In this document: positions 1 to 5,192 of the stretch, piece after piece
How the letters are laid out: each line of letters starts with the position of its first letter
Numbering within the stretch: position 1 is the first letter of the stretch
Source of the DNA: Treponema sp. UBA1793
GTDB lineage: Bacteria > Spirochaetota > Spirochaetia > Treponematales > Treponemataceae
Direction: 5' to 3'
Assembly: GCA_002314445.1 (NCBI GenBank)
Contig: DCFX01000032.1
Coordinates: 1-15,248, forward strand
DNA: 15,248 nt
Program-made: the position numbers and the translations under genes
Notes under the pieces: model-generated
Databases searched by the model: none
What the model was told of the DNA's origin: nothing
Seen by the model: only the letters and a program-made list of their open reading frames with translations

Positions 1-197
1 GTTTTTTCGTGCCTGAAGCTTACCGGGGGCTGGGTATAGGGAGCGAGCTCTTTTCCATGTGTCTCTCCGACCTTCAAAAACGCGGTAAGCAGTATGTTTT
101 GACTGCAAATACAATTATACCTGATACCATTATCCCTCTGCTTGAACGGACGGGTTTTCAAAAAACAGGTTCAGGGTATGCAGCAAAACTTTCATGA
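1..197 (+). CDS. GNAT-family N-acetyltransferase, C-terminal fragment
   Basis: This is the 3' end of a gene that starts before the window. The frame is open from base 3 and closes at TGA 195-197. The visible segment reads FFVPEAYRGLGIGSELF, which matches motif A of GNAT acyltransferases (the R-G-x-G-I-G pyrophosphate-binding loop for acetyl-CoA). After it come a helix and a C-terminal strand ending RTGFQKTGSGY, typical of the family's last strands. The substrate cannot be told from this fragment. A GTG at base 9 could act as a start codon, but it lies inside motif A and would remove half the fold, so an upstream start is assumed. The next gene begins 24 bases later with its own ribosome binding site and could be co-transcribed. 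Confidence 0.8.
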   Translation, partial: FFVPEAYRGLGIGSELFSMCLSDLQKRGKQYVLTANTIIPDTIIPLLERTGFQKTGSGYAAKLS

Positions 198-221
198 TTT
201 TTTTTGATAGGAGTAATGTGT

Positions 222-1073
222 ATGGCATTCAATCATGAGTCAGAAGTTGATTTTGATCAGGCTGCTTCTTTTCTTAAGGAAGCTTTAAACAAAGTAATGA
301 CAGAAGAAAATCCTGATCTTCTGAATGACCTGAAAAAAGTATTCAAAAAATCCATTCCTTTTTCAAAGCGCATGTATGTTGCGGCTTATCTTGTTAAGGA
401 ATTACAGAATCGTAACCGCGGACATCAGGTAAGCAGCCGCAGCGAACGGCCTTCCCGCGACAGCGGACGCAAAGACCGCAGCGTTGTCCGTGATACCAGA
501 AATGAACGGCCGCGCGAGGTTAAGCCGCCGAAGGAAGTCCGCATAGAAGACATTCCGAACGACGCCCGCAACGAAGAACATTCAGCCCGTCCCCGTGTTC
601 AAATAGACGAATCTCTTGCAGCAACGATTTTTATCAGTATAGGACGCAACAGACGTGTTTATCCGCGCGATCTAGTAGGACTGCTCGTAAGCGTTGGCGG
701 TCTTGACAGGGACAGAATCGGCGACATCCGCGTACTTGCGAACTATTCATTCGTCCAGCTGTTCAAGGATGACACGGAAAAGGCTATTACAGCCCTCAAT
801 GGGTATGATTACCGGGGACGAAAGCTTGCTGTCAGTTATTCACGTCAGAAAGACGATGAACTTCCTGAAGATATGGCTGATATGCCAAGTTCAAATGCAG
901 CCGTTTCACCTTCTCCATCCGGCAGCAGGCAGACTGTTGATGAAGACGCAAAAGCATATGCAGCAGCAGAGAAAGCTGCTGCATACAAAGAACCGTTTAC
1001 GGCTCCGATGCACATTTCTTCCAGTGATGCAGCACCTTCTGCCGGCAATGGCAGCAACGGCTTTCTCGTCTGA
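222..1073 (+). CDS. Stand-alone DbpA-type RNA-binding domain protein (no helicase core)
   Basis: The product is 283 aa and probably binds structured RNA in the cytoplasm. Residues about 135-208 (TIFISIGRNRRVYPRDLVGL to RGRKLAVSYSR) match the DbpA RNA-binding domain, an RRM-like fold normally found at the C terminus of DEAD-box helicases that act on 23S rRNA. No helicase motif (GxGKT, DEAD, SAT) is present. Residues 1-68 look like a helical domain, 70-125 are a charged Arg/Asp/Glu-rich linker, and 210-283 form an Ala/Ser/Pro-rich tail that is probably disordered. ATG 222 is chosen because AGGAG at 209-213 lies 8 bases upstream. The ATG at 216 would be only 2 bases from it, and the TTG at 204 precedes it. 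A terminator follows closely. The family call is firm; the RNA target is unknown. Confidence 0.8.
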   Translation: MAFNHESEVDFDQAASFLKEALNKVMTEENPDLLNDLKKVFKKSIPFSKRMYVAAYLVKELQNRNRGHQVSSRSERPSRDSGRKDRSVVRDTRNERPREVKPPKEVRIEDIPNDARNEEHSARPRVQIDESLAATIFISIGRNRRVYPRDLVGLLVSVGGLDRDRIGDIRVLANYSFVQLFKDDTEKAITALNGYDYRGRKLAVSYSRQKDDELPEDMADMPSSNAAVSPSPSGSRQTVDEDAKAYAAAEKAAAYKEPFTAPMHISSSDAAPSAGNGSNGFLV

Positions 1074-1103
1074 CAGCCCAATACGATTATGCAAAAGGCT
1101 GTC
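1072..1103 (+). promoter_or_regulatory. Possible antiterminator hairpin overlapping the stop codon
   Basis: GACAGCC at 1072-1078 overlaps the TGA of the DbpA-domain gene. It is complementary over 7 bases to GGCTGTC at 1097-1103, the left arm of the following terminator. The same heptamer GACAGCC recurs at 1116-1122 as the terminator's right arm. The left arm can therefore pair upstream (antiterminator) or downstream (terminator), but not both. A ribosome stopping at 1073 would cover the upstream copy and favour termination. The repeats are directly visible; the switching role is inferred. The terminator stem is longer and should win by default. Confidence 0.35.
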
Positions 1104-1128
1104 TTCACTATAGGGGACAGCCTTTTTT
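1093..1128 (+). terminator. Rho-independent terminator after the DbpA-domain gene
   Basis: The stem AAGGCTGTC (1095-1103) pairs with GACAGCCTT (1116-1124) around a 12-base loop, and the run of T at 1123-1128 follows directly. It lies 20 bases after the stop codon. No clear promoter was found between it and the hydrolase gene at 1150, so that gene may depend partly on read-through. Confidence 0.85.
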
Positions 1129-1149
1129 ATACCTTTTTATGGAGATGTT

Positions 1150-1839
1150 ATGGAAGAATTGACAATACTGCACACGGGACCGCTCAGCGTAAATACGTAC
1201 ATCCTTCCGCTTGCAGAAGACACAGTGCTCATTGTAGATCCTGCTGCATGTTCATTCACCGGAGATGAAGACAAAATCACCGGCTGGCTCCGTGAGCACG
1301 GCAGGCGCCCTGCGGGAATATTTGTCACACATGGCCATTTCGACCATATCACCGGCCTCGGGGCATTGAAAAGAGCATATCCTTCGTGTCCCGTTGCCAT
1401 ACATACCGACGATGCACAGGCGCTCGGCAGTAATTCTGTACCGTCTCAGATTTCATTTCTTCCTGCGCTGGGACTGGAAGGAATCGAGACGGCACTGCAG
1501 GACGTTCCTGCTGCCGATATCGTTTTTCAAGGCGGCGAAACGCTCGACATGATATATACAGGCGGATATGATGAAAAGACAAGGGCGGCCCTTTCTGAAT
1601 GGAAAATAATCCACACGCCCGGCCATTCAAAGGGTTCCTGCTGTCTCTATAATGCCGGACAAAAGAAACTTATTTCAGGAGATACTTTTTTTTACAGAAG
1701 CTACGGCCGTACCGATCTGGGCGGGAACGAAAACGAAATGATTCACAGTCTTGCTCTGCTGAAAAAAATACTACCGCCAGATACGACCGTATATCCGGGA
1801 CACGATTATTACGGATTTCTGCTCAGCGACGGGCTTTGA
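1150..1839 (+). CDS. Metallo-beta-lactamase-fold hydrolase (glyoxalase II-like)
   Basis: The 229-aa cytoplasmic protein carries the full metal-binding set of the glyoxalase II/YcbL-type branch. THGHFDH is at residues 60-66 (H61, H63, D65, H66), HTPGHSKGS starts at H155 (metal ligand H159), GDT at 177-179 supplies the bridging Asp D178, and the late PGHD supplies H218. Such proteins hydrolyse thioesters such as S-D-lactoylglutathione or related small substrates. It lacks the long C-terminal glutathione-binding domain of classical GloB, so the substrate is open. Residues about 100-150 carry an extra segment before the HTPGH motif. ATG 1150 has GGAGA at 1141-1145. It is convergent with the phosphodiesterase gene, with 8 bases between the stop codons and no terminator visible between them. 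Confidence 0.85.
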   Translation: MEELTILHTGPLSVNTYILPLAEDTVLIVDPAACSFTGDEDKITGWLREHGRRPAGIFVTHGHFDHITGLGALKRAYPSCPVAIHTDDAQALGSNSVPSQISFLPALGLEGIETALQDVPAADIVFQGGETLDMIYTGGYDEKTRAALSEWKIIHTPGHSKGSCCLYNAGQKKLISGDTFFYRSYGRTDLGGNENEMIHSLALLKKILPPDTTVYPGHDYYGFLLSDGL

Positions 1840-1847
1840 CGAAAATA

Positions 1848-2549
1848 TCAAATCCAGAGGCTGACTTTCTCTGGAGAAAACGGGACAAACTGTATTCCCT
1901 TCAAAGTCATATCGATACGGAAAAAAACAGTGTTTATATTTCTCCCCTCGAGTTCAAGTATCGCAAATGACGGGGGTGTTCCGCCCCTCGGATAAGCAAT
2001 ACTCCCCGGATTCATTTTATACACATCACCTCTTGTTTCATCGGTAATATGCGAATGGCCGTACAGGGCAATATCTGCCCCTACCGCTTTTGCTTCTTCC
2101 TCAAGCGATTCAGTTCCGTAATACACCCCCTGCTCATGGCCATGAACAATGTACATTGTGTGTCCGGCAGCCGCAAGAATCTGGCGATGGGGTATTGTCA
2201 GTTCATGAAATACCTCATCATCCTGCTTTTTTCCCGGATTGAACCGCGCCGGGAACCTGTCGGAATCGCCGTTTCCCTCGGCAAAAGCTGCAACAGGCGG
2301 TACACACTCCGCAAATTCACTGTCCGCCGCTGCATCATCCATACATGAAACAAAGTCGCCGGCTCCGTCGCCGCAGAACACAAGCGCGCCACAGGAAGGT
2401 CCGTTACGTTCAACAATAAGACGGAACAACTCCCTGCTCCCGTGAGAGTCAGAAATAACAAGTATACGTACACCTTCTTTTGCCGCAAGCGCGGCAATAT
2501 CTTTTTTTGAGCCAAGCAGATTATGCTCTGACTGTTTCAGAATTATCAT
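1848..2549 (-). CDS. YfcE/MJ0936-type metallophosphoesterase
   Basis: The 233-aa protein is a calcineurin-like phosphoesterase of the YfcE family. It has DSHG at 34-37, GDGAGD around 60-65, GNGD at 92-95, HGH at 136-138, GHSH at 164-167 and NPGS at 180-183. These are the dimetal-site motifs in canonical order, and family members cleave phosphodiesters. It is longer than the usual 160-185 aa. A 27-residue N-terminal extension precedes the first strand, and acidic or loop insertions lie near residues 70-85 and 97-118. The start is 7 bases after the stop of the lipoprotein gene and has no strong Shine-Dalgarno sequence, which suggests translational coupling in a two-gene operon. A later start near residue 27 (GVRILVISDSHG) would give a normal length but has no ATG. 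Confidence 0.87.
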   Translation of the reverse strand: MIILKQSEHNLLGSKKDIAALAAKEGVRILVISDSHGSRELFRLIVERNGPSCGALVFCGDGAGDFVSCMDDAAADSEFAECVPPVAAFAEGNGDSDRFPARFNPGKKQDDEVFHELTIPHRQILAAAGHTMYIVHGHEQGVYYGTESLEEEAKAVGADIALYGHSHITDETRGDVYKMNPGSIAYPRGGTPPSFAILELEGRNINTVFFRIDMTLKGIQFVPFSPEKVSLWI

Positions 2550-2556
2550 TTTTTAT

Positions 2557-3345
2557 TCAGTTCATTACGAAATGGTTCACCGACTGCAAACCGGATTCAG
2601 GATCAACATAGCGGTTTATCTTTATACTGCCGGTAATATTTTTCAGATGTGCATACAGATTTTTATCTTTTGAAAGAGGTGCATCAAGTGCAAGAATATA
2701 CTTCACCGACCTTCTGATTATATCAGGGACATCCTTTACAAACGACTGTTCCGATTCATTTTCCACAACACCGTTAATGTCGGCTTCCTGCGCCTTATCA
2801 AGAACAAAATCCGCAGTCCCTTCCATGCCAAGGACGTCATCCTGAGGAAAGAAGGAAAAAACCGGAAATACAGGCTGCCCGTCGTAACTGTCCAGCAGAT
2901 GGGCAACGCCGAAATTCGTATTCTCCGGCGCACCAAGCAGAATAAGACCTCGTATCTCTTTGCCGTCCAGATACAAAGGAAGTTCCGCGGCAATAGATTT
3001 TGTACCATGCTTGAAATCTGATGGAAAAACGAGCGGAAGAATCAAACCTCCGTCTTCGGCAGCTCCGTATTTTTGATACAGTTCCTTCGTCATACTTTTT
3101 ACAAAAGCTTCATCATTGTATCCGTAACCAAACAAAATACAGATACGGTCATTTGAAACATGCCATGTCTGAGTCGGAATTTTTAAATCCGCAGAATCTT
3201 CTCCGGCAGGCTTTACAGATAATGCGGAGTGAGAAATTTCATCGTCGATACCGGTATTTTTTCCTGTACACGATAAAAACATACAACACGCAGCTGCAAA
3301 AAGCGCAGACAGTATAATTTTTGCATCTTTCTTCAAATTTTTCAC
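2557..3345 (-). CDS. Lipoprotein with possible periplasmic-binding-like fold (DUF3798-like?)
   Basis: The 262-aa product starts with a basic N terminus (KNLKKDAK), a hydrophobic stretch and CMFLSC, giving a lipid-anchored Cys at residue 26. The lipobox (F-L-S-C) is loose, as is common in spirochaetes. The mature protein alternates short hydrophobic strands and helices (ICILFGYGY, LILPLVFPSDF, IRGLILLG, FVLDKAQ), like one lobe of a periplasmic binding protein. From memory, YGAAEDGGLILPLVFPSDF resembles the start of DUF3798 lipoproteins, but this is a weak call. The start is GTG 3343-3345 with no Shine-Dalgarno sequence; a -10 box lies 7 bases upstream. The YfcE-like gene follows 7 bases after the stop. 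Function is unknown. Confidence 0.6.
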   Translation of the reverse strand: MKNLKKDAKIILSALFAAACCMFLSCTGKNTGIDDEISHSALSVKPAGEDSADLKIPTQTWHVSNDRICILFGYGYNDEAFVKSMTKELYQKYGAAEDGGLILPLVFPSDFKHGTKSIAAELPLYLDGKEIRGLILLGAPENTNFGVAHLLDSYDGQPVFPVFSFFPQDDVLGMEGTADFVLDKAQEADINGVVENESEQSFVKDVPDIIRRSVKYILALDAPLSKDKNLYAHLKNITGSIKINRYVDPESGLQSVNHFVMN

Positions 3346-3352
3346 GTTTCTT

Positions 3353-3381
3353 ATTCTATCGTTTTTCCTCTTTCTTGAAAA
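3353..3381 (-). promoter_or_regulatory. Predicted sigma70 promoter of the lipoprotein gene (leaderless start)
   Basis: On the minus strand, TTTTCA (3381-3376) and TAGAAT (3358-3353) are 17 bases apart. Seven bases then lead to GTG at 3345. Transcription would start at or within a base or two of the start codon. The -35 match is modest. It overlaps the -35 of the divergent symporter gene by 5 bases. Confidence 0.5.
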
Positions 3382-3404
3382 GGATATATGTTTTCCGGTA
3401 CAAT
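3375..3404 (+). promoter_or_regulatory. Predicted sigma70 promoter of the Na/Pi symporter gene (leaderless start)
   Basis: TTGAAA (3375-3380) and TACAAT (3399-3404) are separated by 18 bases. The GTG start lies 6 bases after the -10 box, at the expected +1. No Shine-Dalgarno sequence precedes the GTG. Confidence 0.55.
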
Positions 3405-3410
3405 AACAGA

Positions 3411-5069
3411 GTGAATATCGTAAACACTATTTTGCAGCTTATCGGCAGCCTTGGATTCCTTCTCTACGGAATGAAACTGATGAGCGATGGGATTCAGAAA
3501 AGCGCCGGAGAAAAGCTTCAGCGGGCGCTTAATTTTATGACAGGCAACAGATTTGTTGCCATGCTTACAGGACTTGTCATTACAATGATTATTCAGTCGT
3601 CCGGAGCTACGACTGTAATGGTTGTTTCGTTCGTCAATGCAGGTCTTATAACCTTGACGCAATCGATTGGTATCATATTTGGTGCGAATATAGGAACGAC
3701 CGTTACTGCCTGGATTGTTGCGCTGTTCGGCTTCAATTTCAACATAGCGTCATTTGCAGTTCCGCTTGTAGGATTCGGTTTTCTGCTCACAATGTTCAAA
3801 TCACTCCACAAGGAAAGCCTCGGTGAAGCTATCATGGGGTTCGGCCTTCTGTTTGTAGGTTTAAGCATGCTGTCAAAAACAATTACGATAAAAAATGCAA
3901 CAAGCCTTATGTTCCTGACCCGGTTCCAGAACAGCGGAGCACTCGCAATAGCCGTAGGGGTCTTTACAGGTATCGTGCTTACGGCACTGATTCATTCATC
4001 CAGTGCACTAACCGCCATTATTCTTACGATGGCGTACAACGGACTTCTTACATGGGAATTTTCCTGTGCGATGGTTCTGGGCAGCAATATCGGTTCGACG
4101 ATTGATTCCGTACTTGCTGCAATCGGAACAAAAGTGAATGCCAGGAGGGCCTGCCTTGTACATGTAATGTTCAATGTTTCGGGCGTAATCCTGGCGCTGC
4201 TGTTCTTCCACCCGCTGCTGAAACTTGTCGACTTTATTATCCCGGGGCCGGTAGAAAGCAACATTACCTATCATATTGCCATGCTGCATACAATGTTCAA
4301 TATTATGACATCTTTAATCTTTATTCCTTTTGTAAAACAAATTGCCGCACTCACGGAAAGAATTATAAAACCAAAAGCAAACGAAACGGAACAGGAATAT
4401 CATCTTGAACTCATGACATCGACAGTCAAGGAAAACGCAGCGGCAGGAATCATCCGGGCGGAAAAAGAAATTGCCGACATGACGGACGTCGTCACCGGAA
4501 TGTTCGACCGCATCCAGATAGGATTTTCGAACCGCTCCCAGGCATTCGTAAATGAACATATTGAACCACTTTCGGCTGCAGAAGATTATGCAGACCAGAT
4601 GCATATCCAGCTTTCGCGTTACATCATACAATGTGAACACCTTCCTATAAATGAAAAACAGCTCAACAATCTGTCAATTATGCTCCAGGTTGTAGACGAA
4701 CTTGAACTCATGACAGACGACTGCCTGAGCATCGGGCTGCTGCTCCAGCGGAGCGTAGAAAAGAAAATGAAATTTCCGCAGGAAGATATGGACAGGCTTA
4801 TCCCCTATGTAGAACTCGCACGCGAATTCCTGCAGTTTATCAGAATCAATATTAACAGGCATCTTGATCCTGATAAACTTAAAATGGCAAACGAGCTTGA
4901 AAGCCAGATCGACTTGTTCCGCAAGAATCTTAAAAAGACTGCGAGAAAACGTCTTGAAAGCGGCGCCGATGTAAAAGCAGAGCTGCTTTACATCGATCTT
5001 GTCCGCCAGATAGAAAAAATAGGCGACCGCGCATTCAGCATTTCCGGCCTACTGTCGCAAACAATCTGA
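3411..5069 (+). CDS. Na+/phosphate cotransporter with C-terminal PhoU-like domain
   Basis: The 552-aa protein (from GTG 3411) imports phosphate with sodium across the inner membrane. Two inverted transport repeats are visible. The first has QSSGATT at residues 62-68 and GANIGTT at 91-97. The second has HSSSALT at 195-201 and GSNIGST at 224-230. These are signatures of the bacterial NptA/PNaS family. Hydrophobic segments fill residues 1-325. From about 345 to 552 the protein is soluble, acidic and helical, as in the PhoU-like C-terminal domain of these transporters. The frame is open back to ATG 3321, but the upstream residues (LFYRFSSFLKRIYVFRYNNR) are unlike the family, would cross the promoter and overlap the divergent gene, so GTG is preferred. 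The gene is convergent with the phosphorylase gene. Confidence 0.9.
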   Translation: MNIVNTILQLIGSLGFLLYGMKLMSDGIQKSAGEKLQRALNFMTGNRFVAMLTGLVITMIIQSSGATTVMVVSFVNAGLITLTQSIGIIFGANIGTTVTAWIVALFGFNFNIASFAVPLVGFGFLLTMFKSLHKESLGEAIMGFGLLFVGLSMLSKTITIKNATSLMFLTRFQNSGALAIAVGVFTGIVLTALIHSSSALTAIILTMAYNGLLTWEFSCAMVLGSNIGSTIDSVLAAIGTKVNARRACLVHVMFNVSGVILALLFFHPLLKLVDFIIPGPVESNITYHIAMLHTMFNIMTSLIFIPFVKQIAALTERIIKPKANETEQEYHLELMTSTVKENAAAGIIRAEKEIADMTDVVTGMFDRIQIGFSNRSQAFVNEHIEPLSAAEDYADQMHIQLSRYIIQCEHLPINEKQLNNLSIMLQVVDELELMTDDCLSIGLLLQRSVEKKMKFPQEDMDRLIPYVELAREFLQFIRININRHLDPDKLKMANELESQIDLFRKNLKKTARKRLESGADVKAELLYIDLVRQIEKIGDRAFSISGLLSQTI

Positions 5070-5125
5070 AGCAGCAATCCGGGATACCGAACACATCTTG
5101 TGTAAAACAAATCCGGATTCTGAAC

Positions 5126-5164
5126 AAAAAAAGGGCTGCCTTTGATTTTTATCACAGGCAGCCC
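5126..5164 (-). terminator. Rho-independent terminator of the cellobiose phosphorylase gene
   Basis: On the minus strand, GGGCTGCC (5164-5157) pairs with GGCAGCCC (5140-5133). One further A-T pair and a 14-base loop close the hairpin, and seven T residues (5132-5126) follow. On the plus strand the hairpin is followed by CTCCTCC rather than T, so it should mainly end minus-strand transcripts. It may still mark the end of the symporter mRNA. Confidence 0.85.
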
Positions 5165-5192
5165 CTCCTCCTTATTTCAGCGTTTTTTTAAA

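Noticed and set aside
694..1113. A 139-codon open frame overlapping the DbpA-domain gene.
   Set aside because: It is out of frame with a gene that has a clear conserved domain and ribosome binding site. Its translation (many Met, Leu, Gln and His) has no recognisable motif and it runs through the terminator.
3388..3414. A mini-ORF of 8 codons (ATG 3388, TGA 3412-3414) with an AAGGA upstream, overlapping the symporter GTG as GTGA.
   Set aside because: It looks like a coupled leader peptide, but it lies within and just after the predicted promoter, so it would not be transcribed if the TACAAT box is used. The AAGGA is also only 3 bases from the ATG.
5091..5103. Small hairpin ACACA-TCT-TGTGT after the symporter gene.
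   Set aside because: The stem is weak and AT-rich and no T run follows, so it is not supported as a terminator.
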